Assembly (NCBI RefSeq): GCF_013266695.1
Contig: NZ_JABRXF010000003.1
Coordinates: 1-64,000, forward strand
Origin: Hongsoonwoonella zoysiae
GTDB lineage: Bacteria > Pseudomonadota > Alphaproteobacteria > Rhizobiales > Stappiaceae
Direction: 5' to 3'
DNA length: 64,000 bases
The position numbers and the translations under genes are program-made. The notes under the pieces were generated by a model. The model was not told the DNA's origin. It did not search any database and saw only the letters and a list, made by a program, of their open reading frames with translations. Below, in pieces: positions 8,270 through 16,002 of the stretch. Every line of letters begins with the position of its first letter. The first letter of the stretch is position 1.

Positions 8270-8818
8270 CTATTCCGGCTCTTGCGGTGCGTGATGGGGC
8301 AGGTCGAGAGCATTGCTGCCCCGTGAGAGCGCCCAGAGGTCTCGCATGATCAATTCCAGGCCGACAAGCGCCATGGCGAAAAACGCTACCGGCACGGCCA
8401 TATACGGCCACGCCCAGGCAATCGGCACCGTATTCACGCGGATGGCCCAGCCACGCTGGACAAGCTGCAGGCTCTCGAAGAAGTAGCGATAGATGATCCA
8501 CAGCACGAGAATGTTGATCACGATCCGCATTGCGCGCAGCATCTTGCGCGGCAGCATTTCGACCAGCATCTCGATCGCCACATTCCCGCCCGTACGGTAA
8601 GCATAGGGCGCGACGAGGAAGGCCGTCGTCACCATCAGGATCAGGGAGACATCCTCAACCCAGCTCAGGGAATTGTTCAGCACGTAACGGAAAAACACTC
8701 CGGCGATCACGAACAAGGTCATGAGCGCAACAAAGCAAGCCGAAGCCAACACGCCCGCCCGTCCGATACTGCCGTTTATCCGGCCAAGATACTCAATAAG
8801 AGCGCGTGTTGACTGCAT
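8270..8818 (-). CDS. dctQ: TRAP transporter small permease
   Basis: 182 residues with four hydrophobic segments and the DctQ signature region (VFFRYVLNNSLSWVEDVSLI). The ATG at 8818 (MQSTRALIEYLG) has GGGAGGAG upstream with a rather long spacer; an in-frame ATG at 8905 gives an unlikely Arg/Lys-rich extension. First gene of dctQMP. Operator-like half site 3 lies about 95 bases upstream, separating it from the SDR gene. Confidence 0.9.
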   Translation of the reverse strand: MQSTRALIEYLGRINGSIGRAGVLASACFVALMTLFVIAGVFFRYVLNNSLSWVEDVSLILMVTTAFLVAPYAYRTGGNVAIEMLVEMLPRKMLRAMRIVINILVLWIIYRYFFESLQLVQRGWAIRVNTVPIAWAWPYMAVPVAFFAMALVGLELIMRDLWALSRGSNALDLPHHAPQEPE

Positions 8819-8913
8819 CGGGCTTTGGTCTCCTCCCAGGGCCAAGGCGCATGAAGCAATAGCCTTTCCGCGCTTCCTCGGCGGCTCAGGCTTCGCTCGT
8901 GACATTAACAGGT

Positions 8914-8933
8914 CTTATATCTTTTACAAGAGT
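8914..8933. promoter_or_regulatory. Operator-like half site, site 3 of 4
   Basis: TCTTATATC (8914-8922) followed by TTTTACAAGAG. Read on the minus strand this is CTCTTGTAAAAGATATAAGA, which resembles the right halves of sites 1, 2 and 4 (AAGATATAAG, AAGATACAAG). It lies upstream of dctQ. It is weaker than the others because only one half is well conserved. Confidence 0.5.
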
Positions 8934-8940
8934 AAGCGCC

Positions 8941-9663
8941 CTAGGAATTTATGATGCCACCATCGACGTTGATGCATTGCCCCGTGATGTAAGAGGCGGC
9001 AGACCCCATAAGGAATGCGATCACAGCTGCAATTTCCGAAGGCTCGCCAAGCCGCTTCATCGGAATTTCGCGCGTAACCCGGTCTAGGCCTCGCTCCGCG
9101 ATCAGTTTTGCCGGCATACCTGTGTTGATGAGGCCGGGCGCAACCGCGTTGACCCGCCAATTCGGCGCATAGCGGCGCGACATGGCCCGCGCCATGCCCA
9201 CCAAACCGCCCTTTGCCGCGGCATAAGGTACATGCTCCCGGGAACCTCGACGAAAAGCGAGCGATGACGTGAAAACCATTGCGCCGCTCCCGCCTTTCGC
9301 CGCCTTTTCCATGACGGCATTCGCCACCATATAGCCATTTGTCAAGTTGTGCTGGATCGCCCTATCGTAGATGCTCATGTCATCGATTGTCTGCGGGTCT
9401 GCTTCGAAGACGCCCGCAAGATGGACGAGACCCGATACCGGCCCTCCGGCATTCTCAACCAAATTCCTGCAGGCGGCCACATCATCCAACCTGTTTACGG
9501 CAAAGGAGAATTCGCCGGCAAGGCCGACCGTGACCTGCCTTAAAGGCTCCAGCGCATCGTCGGAAATATCGACGCAGACAATATGCCGCTCCGTCGATGC
9601 GAGAGCCTTCACCGTTTCGCGGCCGATACCGCCCGCAGCGCCTGTGATGACGAACGTTTCCAT
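8941..9663 (-). CDS. Short-chain dehydrogenase/reductase (classical SDR)
   Basis: 240 residues. Cofactor motif TGAAGGIG at 7-14; Asp32 (CVDIS) suggests NAD(H) preference; active site Ser133/134 (FTSS), Tyr147 and Lys151 (YAAAK); C-terminal NVDGG. A GGAGG ribosome site precedes the ATG at 9663 and site 4 of the palindrome lies 30 bases upstream. In the proposed sulfonated-sugar scheme it could reduce or oxidise the C3 sulfonate released by the aldolase, or act on dihydroxypropanesulfonate; SDRs of both kinds are known. The substrate is not readable from the sequence. Confidence 0.88.
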   Translation of the reverse strand: METFVITGAAGGIGRETVKALASTERHIVCVDISDDALEPLRQVTVGLAGEFSFAVNRLDDVAACRNLVENAGGPVSGLVHLAGVFEADPQTIDDMSIYDRAIQHNLTNGYMVANAVMEKAAKGGSGAMVFTSSLAFRRGSREHVPYAAAKGGLVGMARAMSRRYAPNWRVNAVAPGLINTGMPAKLIAERGLDRVTREIPMKRLGEPSEIAAVIAFLMGSAASYITGQCINVDGGIINS

Positions 9664-9692
9664 TTTCGCCTCCGTGGACGTGATCCGCTATC

Positions 9693-9710
9693 TCTTATAT
9701 AAGATATAAG
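9693..9710. promoter_or_regulatory. Operator-like palindrome, site 4 of 4
   Basis: TCTTATATAAGATATAAG at 9693-9710: the same 12-base palindromic core plus the right-hand repeat seen at site 1. It lies between the divergent SDR (minus) and EamA permease (plus) genes and could serve both. Confidence 0.7.
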
Positions 9711-9741
9711 TATTACGAACAGCCCCTTCCGCTGCGGTCCC

Positions 9742-10653
9742 ATGCATCTCCTCGACAAGCCCTATACCGGACATATGGCCCAGGTCCTGTCCATCTCCGT
9801 GTGGTCGACAGGGCTTATTGTCCAAAAGAGCCTGACGGATATTGCCAATCCGGCATCCATCCTCATGCTTCAGTTCACAGGTGCCGCCGTGATCCTGTGG
9901 ACGGGCCTTGCACTGGGTGGTTTGCTTCCGCGTGCGGACGGGCGTGCGTTTATTTCCTTCCTTTGGGGTACGATGGCACCAGCCATGGTCCTGATTTTCG
10001 GTCTGTTCGGCGCGGCACGGACCGACGGTGTCAGCGTATCGCTTATCTGGGGGCTTGTTCCGCTTCTTGGGCCTGTGCTCGCGCGGCTGGCACTCAAGGA
10101 GCCATTGCCATGGACCTTCGTTGCAGGTGGCTTCATCAGCTTTGCGGGGCTCCTGCTCATCACGGCAAACCGCGAGGCGATCGGCGCAAGCGATATGACG
10201 GGCAATGCGCTCGTTTTCATCGGAGTTTTGTTTGCAGCCGGCAGTCATGTTGTCGGCCGTTTTCTCAACCGCGGTGCGGTGCCCTGGTATCAAACAGCGA
10301 CCTTGCAAGTCACCGGAGCGGCGTTCGCAACCGGCTGTCTTGTCGCCTGGACCGGGTTTCGCTTCAATTTCTCGGGAGAATTGGAGGACGCATGGTCCGT
10401 CGCCTATCTCGTTCTCATCATGACGGTCGTGAATTTCCTCGCCTTCAATCTGGCGCTGTCGCGAATACCGGCGGCATGGGTATCCCTTTATGTGTCTCTG
10501 GCCCCGGCTATTGGCACCCTTGCTTCAGTGGTACTTCTCGGCACAATCGTTCGTCCCGTCGATATCGCTGCGATTGCTGTCATAATGTCGGGCGTTGCTC
10601 TGCCCCATGTCGCCCGTCTTGCCACGCACAGAGCACAAGCGACCAAACCCTGA
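9742..10653 (+). CDS. EamA/DMT-superfamily permease
   Basis: 303 residues with about ten hydrophobic segments in two EamA-type halves (first half near PASILMLQFTGAAVILWTGL, second near TGNALVFIGVLFAAGSHVVG). The DMT superfamily mostly comprises exporters or exchangers of small metabolites. The gene is divergent from the SDR and shares operator-like site 4, so it probably belongs to the island and may export a pathway end product. Neither ATG 9742 nor ATG 9775 has a good ribosome site. Confidence 0.85.
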   Translation: MHLLDKPYTGHMAQVLSISVWSTGLIVQKSLTDIANPASILMLQFTGAAVILWTGLALGGLLPRADGRAFISFLWGTMAPAMVLIFGLFGAARTDGVSVSLIWGLVPLLGPVLARLALKEPLPWTFVAGGFISFAGLLLITANREAIGASDMTGNALVFIGVLFAAGSHVVGRFLNRGAVPWYQTATLQVTGAAFATGCLVAWTGFRFNFSGELEDAWSVAYLVLIMTVVNFLAFNLALSRIPAAWVSLYVSLAPAIGTLASVVLLGTIVRPVDIAAIAVIMSGVALPHVARLATHRAQATKP

Positions 10654-10730
10654 AATGCCTGACCGGCTTTCGGTTGAAGTTGTTCCTCTGAGGGGCCTTG
10701 GGTGCGCATTCCCGAAAAGGGCAAGCGGAC

Positions 10731-10922
10731 ATGAAACAGGTTCGCCAACACGAATACACCCTGTCGTCGCTGACGTTGCGACAGTTCTGCCCGATCAGGC
10801 AATTCGAGGAAAAACCAGACGTTTCGAATGAGGCGATTCGCCAGGACATCAAGAAATTGGACAAAGCCGGAAAGGCGCGTCGCGTTCACGGTGGTGTCAC
10901 TGCGATCACCGATGCGAGCTGA
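10731..10922 (+). pseudogene. Remnant of a DeoR-family regulator (N-terminal HTH only)
   Basis: The 63 codons from ATG 10731 give a DeoR-type helix-turn-helix: VSNEAIRQDIKKLDKAGKAR followed by RVHGGVTAI, the classic DeoR/GlpR signature region. A TGA ends the frame where the effector domain should begin. Downstream frames are short and show no intact sugar-phosphate-binding domain. It may be a former local sugar-pathway regulator that has been lost, its role taken by the GntR protein. Confidence 0.6.
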
Positions 10923-11269
10923 GGCCCTTTATAAGACGCCTCCAGGAAGGGACCAGTGCCAGGCAGAAGATCTGCGAGGCCTGCGCGCGCAACCTGCACG
11001 TAGGTACGCGGATGACAGTCGGCGAAATCGGCCAGAATATCGTGCCGGTAAGGAAAAGGTCTTTTACCCGGGCACGCTCCGGTCGATCGATCCGACTCGT
11101 GTTGACAGGTCCACTCGCCAGATAGGATACCTTGGCTGCCTCCGGCGTTCGAAACCGCAGCCTCGTGGCGGACAAAAATCAAATCGGGTCCAGCCCGTTT
11201 CGCGCTCCGTGGCTCCTGTCGTCCTTCTCGCCCATCCGGGCGCACATCTTTTCCTGAAAGGTTGCCGTC
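10923..11269 (+). other. Intergenic stretch after the DeoR remnant
   Basis: About 350 bases between the DeoR fragment and the TauE/SafE gene. Frames on both strands are short and resemble nothing I recognise. The stretch probably holds decayed DeoR-gene sequence and the promoter of the exporter. No copy of the TCTTATATAAGA palindrome is visible. Confidence 0.4.
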
Positions 11270-12097
11270 TTGGCAGATTTCGAGATTGGTTCTCTTTTGA
11301 TCCTCGCCGTATCGCTGCTTGCGACGGGCGTGATAGCGGGCATCATCGCCGGCCTTCTCGGCGTTGGCGGCGGTATCGTCATCGTGCCGGTGCTCTATCA
11401 CATGCTTATCGCACTGGGCGTCGATGAAAACGTCGTCATGCATGTCGCCGTCGGCACTTCGCTTGCTACTATCTTGGCAACCGGAACCTCATCCACACTA
11501 GCGCATTACAAGCGGGGCAGCGTCGACCTCGATCTTCTGAAGCGCTGGTGTATTCCCATTGCGGTGGGCGTCATCACAGGCACAGTCATCGGCGGAAATG
11601 TCAGCGGCATGGTGCTTTCGCTCATCTTCGCCACAGTTGCCCTGCTTGTAGCGATCAACATGATCTTTCGCAAAGACGGCATCGCGCTCGCCGGTCAGCT
11701 TCCCGGGACGCCTGTGAAAGAAATGCTCGGCCTTCTGATTGGCGGTATTTCGGTCATGATGGGTATCGGCGGCGGAACGCTGAGCGTTCCGATCCTCACC
11801 CTTTTCTCCTATCCGATCAGGAAGGCGGTCGGTACGGCGTCCGCGATCGGGCTGATCATCGCAGTGCCGGGCACGATCGGCGCGATCTACTATGGCCTTG
11901 GCGTCGAAGGACGTCCCTTATGGTCGCTCGGCTATGTCAACCTGATCGGCTTTCTGCTGATCATTCCGGCTTCGACCTTGTCCGCCCCCTGGGGCGCGCG
12001 GATCGCGCATGCGATCAACCCGCGCGCGCTCAAGATCGTCTTCGCGCTGTTCCTGGGGTTCACGGGCCTCAGGATGTTCTACGATGTTCTGGGATAA
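11270..12097 (+). CDS. TauE/SafE-family anion permease (sulfite-exporter family)
   Basis: 275 residues, about eight hydrophobic segments in two homologous halves, each with the family's Gly-rich motif: IAGLLGVGGGIVIVPVLYHM in the first and GISVMMGIGGGTLSVPIL in the second. Members include the sulfite exporter TauE and the sulfoacetate-linked SafE, and often sit beside sulfonate-degradation genes. The annotated start is TTG with AAAGG about 9 bases upstream. Its place just past the island fits export of sulfite freed from a sulfonate, but the family is broad and no shared operator is seen. Confidence 0.85.
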   Translation: MADFEIGSLLILAVSLLATGVIAGIIAGLLGVGGGIVIVPVLYHMLIALGVDENVVMHVAVGTSLATILATGTSSTLAHYKRGSVDLDLLKRWCIPIAVGVITGTVIGGNVSGMVLSLIFATVALLVAINMIFRKDGIALAGQLPGTPVKEMLGLLIGGISVMMGIGGGTLSVPILTLFSYPIRKAVGTASAIGLIIAVPGTIGAIYYGLGVEGRPLWSLGYVNLIGFLLIIPASTLSAPWGARIAHAINPRALKIVFALFLGFTGLRMFYDVLG

Positions 12098-12167
12098 CGC
12101 CCTGGTTGCCACTTCAATTTCGCTCTGTCAGATTGCCGGGAGCCCGGCGATTTGACGGATGGAATGA

Positions 12168-12638
12168 ATGCGTGATTTTAAGGACAATCTTGACCGGCGC
12201 CTTGTAGCGCTTTTGCAGACGAACGCCCGAATGGCGACGTCCGAAATCGCGCGCAAACTGAAGGTCGCCCGCTCCACGGTTCAGGAGCGGATCACTCGAC
12301 TTGAAAACTGCGGCTTGATTAGCGGCTATACTGTTCTTTTATCCAGCGCGCCGGAAGTGGAAGCGGTTCACGCACTGGTCATGATCGCGGTGGAGCAGCA
12401 GCAGGTTCGCGAGACGATCAAGCGGCTTGAAATGCTTCCCGAGATTCGTACTTGCTTCACCGTTTCGGGCGAGTTTGATCTTTTTCTGCGTGTCGAGGCT
12501 CCTCGCCTGGAAGACCTTGACGAAGTGCTTGATGAAATCGCCGCCATCCCCGGCGTCCGCCGTTCGCGCTCCTCCATCGTGCTGGCATCCAAGTTCGACC
12601 GAGGCAGCGTCGCAGGCAATTCCATTCCGATAATATGA
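12168..12638 (+). CDS. Lrp/AsnC-family transcriptional regulator
   Basis: 156 residues: N-terminal HTH (DRRLVALLQTNARMATSEIA, then KVARSTVQERITRLE) and a C-terminal RAM domain (EIRTCFTVSGEFDLFLRVEA). Lrp-type proteins respond to amino acids. The next gene is a saccharopine-dehydrogenase-like enzyme on the same strand, so an amino-acid (possibly lysine) link is likely by position. Confidence 0.9.
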   Translation: MRDFKDNLDRRLVALLQTNARMATSEIARKLKVARSTVQERITRLENCGLISGYTVLLSSAPEVEAVHALVMIAVEQQQVRETIKRLEMLPEIRTCFTVSGEFDLFLRVEAPRLEDLDEVLDEIAAIPGVRRSRSSIVLASKFDRGSVAGNSIPII

Positions 12639-12666
12639 CGGAAAATCCGTCAAAGTATGATTTTTT
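12636..12666 (+). terminator. Terminator-like hairpin after the Lrp gene
   Basis: TGACGGA / TCCGTCA (12636-12642 and 12646-12652) forms a 7-bp stem overlapping the Lrp stop codon, with TTTTTT at 12661-12666. The spacer between stem and T-run is longer than usual, so efficiency is uncertain. Confidence 0.45.
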
Positions 12667-12754
12667 AAAGCTATATTCGGCATCTTGCTGGATAATCCGC
12701 GACCTTACCAAAAGGTAGACTCCTGCTCAGGTGATTCTGAGGAGGAGATTTCGA

Positions 12755-13885
12755 ATGACCGCATGGCCTGTTCTGATCGTCGGCGCCGGGAAGATCGGCC
12801 GGATGATAGCTTCACTTCTGACCGCTACCGGCGATTATGAGGTGACGATTGCCGACCGCGACGCACTCGCCCTTGCAGCCGCCACGCGCCCGGGCATCAC
12901 CACAATCACCGTCGATGTCTCGAACGAGGATGCCCTGGTCAAGGTGCTTCAAGGAAAGAAAGCCGTCCTTTCCGCGGCACCCTTCTTTCTGACGGAGACA
13001 ATCGCGAATGCTGCGAAACGGGCCGGCGCCCATTATCTCGATCTCACCGAAGATGTGGCCTCCACAAAAGCGGTAAAGGCGCTTGCGAAGAATTCGCAGA
13101 CAGCCTTCGCACCGCAATGCGGCCTTGCGCCCGGCTTCGTGTCGATTGCCGGCCACGACCTCGCGGTACGTTTCGACGACCTGGATAGCCTGACGTTGCG
13201 CGTCGGCGCCCTGCCCCGGTATCCAACCAATGCGATCAAATACAACCTTACCTGGTCGACAGACGGGCTCATCAATGAGTACTGCAACGCCTGCGAAGCG
13301 ATAGTCGACGGCGAACCGACGATGGTTCAGCCGTTGGAAGGCTACGAGACATTCTCGCTCGAGGGTGTCGATTACGAAGCCTTCAACACGTCGGGCGGCC
13401 TTGGGTCGCTCGCTGAGACGCTGTCGGGCAAGGTGCGTTCCCTTCGCTATCTCACGGTCCGCTATCCCGGTCATCGCGACATCATGCGCCTGCTTCTTCA
13501 GGACCTGGGCTTGCGTGATCGGCGTGACCTGATGCGCGACGTCCTTGAAACCGCCGTTCCCGTAACCAGGCAGGACGTGGTGCTGGTGTTCATCACTGCC
13601 TCAGGCACCATAGGCGGTTCGTGCGAGCAGATTTCCGCAATCTATCGTGTCACGGCAAAGGAGATCGCCGGAGAGCTTTGGAGCGCCATCCAGACCACGA
13701 CGTCGGCGGGCATATGTGCCACGCTCGACATGATACGGGACGGCTCGCTTGCCGCAAAAGGGTTCATCCGCCAGGAAGGCATTCCGCTCGCCCGCTTCCT
13801 GCAAAACCGTTTCGGAAGCCATTTTGCTCCGGAAAACGAGGGGAAGTCGCCAGCCGGAGAGCGAAAACCGCTCGTCGCCGCCTGA
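12755..13885 (+). CDS. Saccharopine dehydrogenase/lysine-dehydrogenase-like enzyme
   Basis: 376 residues. Rossmann start (PVLIVGAGKIGRMIASLLTA), Asp at the end of the second strand (TIADRD), then the Sacchrp_dh_NADP and C-terminal catalytic domains. ATG 12755 follows a strong GGAGGAG site. Relatives oxidise saccharopine or lysine, or act on carboxynorspermidine. Coupling to the preceding Lrp gene suggests amino-acid catabolism; I cannot distinguish the substrates. Confidence 0.8.
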   Translation: MTAWPVLIVGAGKIGRMIASLLTATGDYEVTIADRDALALAAATRPGITTITVDVSNEDALVKVLQGKKAVLSAAPFFLTETIANAAKRAGAHYLDLTEDVASTKAVKALAKNSQTAFAPQCGLAPGFVSIAGHDLAVRFDDLDSLTLRVGALPRYPTNAIKYNLTWSTDGLINEYCNACEAIVDGEPTMVQPLEGYETFSLEGVDYEAFNTSGGLGSLAETLSGKVRSLRYLTVRYPGHRDIMRLLLQDLGLRDRRDLMRDVLETAVPVTRQDVVLVFITASGTIGGSCEQISAIYRVTAKEIAGELWSAIQTTTSAGICATLDMIRDGSLAAKGFIRQEGIPLARFLQNRFGSHFAPENEGKSPAGERKPLVAA

Positions 13886-13886
13886 C

Positions 13887-13933
13887 ATAGCCAATCTTGC
13901 ACGAATTGCGGACAGTTCAGGCGCATTGGCTAT
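13887..13933. repeat. Inverted repeat ATAGCCAAT ... ATTGGCTAT
   Basis: A perfect 9-base inverted repeat at 13887-13895 and 13925-13933 separated by 29 bases. It begins 2 bases after the saccharopine-dehydrogenase stop and ends about 50 bases before the antiporter start. It could form a long-loop RNA hairpin or be two half sites of a DNA-binding protein. Confidence 0.4.
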
Positions 13934-13980
13934 ACTCGACGTCGCGAGAGATTCTATGACAGGGTCTCGGTTGGCGTCGA

Positions 13981-16002
13981 GTGACAATGCTTGAAACCAT
14001 CAACTTCGTGATCCTGATCGCCGCGGGGCTCGTGGCGGTTTCCGTTTTCACGAGCCTTATCAGCTTCAGGGTCGGCGCGCCCCTGCTGCTCGTCTTCCTT
14101 CTCGTCGGACTTGCAGCGGGCGAGGACGGGCCGGGCGGAATTGAGTTCGCCGATGCTTCGGCAGCCTATTTCATCGGGTCGATAGCGCTTGCGATCATCT
14201 TGTTCGACTCAGGATTCGAGACCCGTTTCTCCACGCTTCGCATGGCGGCGGCACCCGCGATAACGCTGGCCACCGTGGGCGTCATGTTGACGGCGGCAAT
14301 CGTTGGCACGGCAGCACATCTTCTCTTTGGCTGGAGCCTTGTGGAAGGCCTGCTCCTGGGCGCGATCGTAGGCTCGACAGACGCGGCCGCGGTCTTCTTC
14401 CTGCTTCGCGTTGGCGGCGTTCATTTGCGCGAGATGATCTCCGCCACGCTTGAAGTTGAATCCGGCTCCAACGATCCGATGGCGATCTTCCTGACCTTCA
14501 CTCTGGTTTCGCTTGTCACGACCGGGTTCGACGAGGGGGCCGCCGCCTCAACTCTTGCTCTTGAATTTATTCGGCAAATGGGCCTTGGCCTCGCCTTCGG
14601 CCTAGCGGGCGGTTACGTCATCGTCCAGATCGTGAACCGAATAAATCTCGAGCCGGCGCTTTACCCGATCGTCGTCATGGCGCTGGCGCTTGTTCTTTTT
14701 GCCGCAACGTCGATGGTGGGCGGCAGTGGCTTTCTCGCAGTCTATGTCGCCGGCGTTCTTTGCGGCAATGTCCGCATTCGCCAGCAACCGGCATTGAAAC
14801 GCTTTCAGGGCGGCATGACCTGGCTCGGTCAGATCGGAATGTTCGTCACGCTGGGACTGCTTGCCACGCCCTCCCAGTTCGGCCACGTCGCATTGGCGGG
14901 CCTTGCCCTCGCGTTTATTCTGATCTTCGTCGCAAGACCGTTCGCGGTGTGGATCTGCCTGCTTCCATTCGGCTTCACCCGTTCGGAATCGGCATTCGTC
15001 TCCTGGGTCGGCCTGCGGGGCGCGGTTTCCATCCTGCTTGCGATCCTGCCGCTCATTCACGGCTTGCCGAATGCCCAGGCGGTCTTCAACGTCACATTCC
15101 TGATCGTACTTGCCTCCCTAATCGTGCAAGGCTGGACAATCAAGCCGATGGCACGCTGGCTCAAGCTCATCGTTCCCCCGCGCATCGGCCCGGTGGAGCG
15201 TATGGAGCTCGAACTTCCCGGAGGCATCGATCACGAGATCGTCTCCTACCGCGTGCATCCCGAAAGCGCAGTGACACGTGGCGATCGGATACCCCGCTGG
15301 GCGCGGCCGGTCCTCATCATGCGCGAAGGGCGTTCCGTCCGCGTCCAGAAAGCCGGCCGCCCTCAGCCGAATGACCAGATTTATATTCTGACGTCGGCCC
15401 GTCAGGTGCCGGTTCTCGACGCCCTCTTCGCCGCTCCCGCCGAAGTCGCTCACGACCCGGCTCTTTTCGGGGACTTCCAGCTCGACCCGAATGCCCCGCT
15501 TGACGATGTCGGTGCGGTCTACGGTTTCAGGGTCGTTGCCGGCGACCAGGGCCTGACAATTCGCGAACTGATGACACGCGAACTTGGCGACGATATCGAG
15601 CCAACCGACCGCGTACCCTATGGCAGCATAGATTTCATCGTCCGCCAGATCGACGCAGAACACGGCATCACGGAAATCGGCCTTGCTGTGGAACACATCG
15701 AAACGGGCGAGCCGAACCTTCCGTTCTTTTTCTCGCGCGGCGACATTGCCGATTTTTCACGCCGCCGTTACCGCCGCCTTCGTGCCCGGCTGCGGCGCAG
15801 AGGCCAGATCAAGCGGCAGCATAAGCAGGAGGATATCGCCTCCGCCACGCAAGTGACTGCGACGTCGCAGGATAAAAGCGATTCAGATGCCGCTTCAGCG
15901 ACAGCCGCGAGCGCGCCGGGAAAAGACGACAAACCCGAAGCAACAGTATCCAACCACGACGATACAAGCGCCGAAGAGAACTCCCGTTCCACCGCTAATT
16001 AG
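13981..16002 (+). CDS. K+/H+ antiporter, NhaP2/CvrA-like (CPA1)
   Basis: 673 residues. About twelve membrane segments with GSTDAAAVFFLLR and LEVESGSNDPMAIFLTF, the ion-binding Asp region of CPA1 exchangers. Then a cytosolic TrkA-C domain (around residues 415-480; PNDQIYILTSARQVPVLDAL) and a CorC_HlyC-like domain, the order seen in NhaP2/CvrA. The last about 70 residues are a Ser/Thr/Ala-rich charged tail after an Arg-rich patch, not typical of the family. GTG 13981 and ATG 13987 are both possible starts. The gene ends in an 8-base tail-to-tail overlap with the ChaN-like gene. Confidence 0.9.
   Translation: MTMLETINFVILIAAGLVAVSVFTSLISFRVGAPLLLVFLLVGLAAGEDGPGGIEFADASAAYFIGSIALAIILFDSGFETRFSTLRMAAAPAITLATVGVMLTAAIVGTAAHLLFGWSLVEGLLLGAIVGSTDAAAVFFLLRVGGVHLREMISATLEVESGSNDPMAIFLTFTLVSLVTTGFDEGAAASTLALEFIRQMGLGLAFGLAGGYVIVQIVNRINLEPALYPIVVMALALVLFAATSMVGGSGFLAVYVAGVLCGNVRIRQQPALKRFQGGMTWLGQIGMFVTLGLLATPSQFGHVALAGLALAFILIFVARPFAVWICLLPFGFTRSESAFVSWVGLRGAVSILLAILPLIHGLPNAQAVFNVTFLIVLASLIVQGWTIKPMARWLKLIVPPRIGPVERMELELPGGIDHEIVSYRVHPESAVTRGDRIPRWARPVLIMREGRSVRVQKAGRPQPNDQIYILTSARQVPVLDALFAAPAEVAHDPALFGDFQLDPNAPLDDVGAVYGFRVVAGDQGLTIRELMTRELGDDIEPTDRVPYGSIDFIVRQIDAEHGITEIGLAVEHIETGEPNLPFFFSRGDIADFSRRRYRRLRARLRRRGQIKRQHKQEDIASATQVTATSQDKSDSDAASATAASAPGKDDKPEATVSNHDDTSAEENSRSTAN

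Noticed and set aside
10906-11175. Minus-strand frame behind the DeoR remnant
   Set aside because: No ribosome site, no recognisable domain and composition unlike the neighbouring genes.
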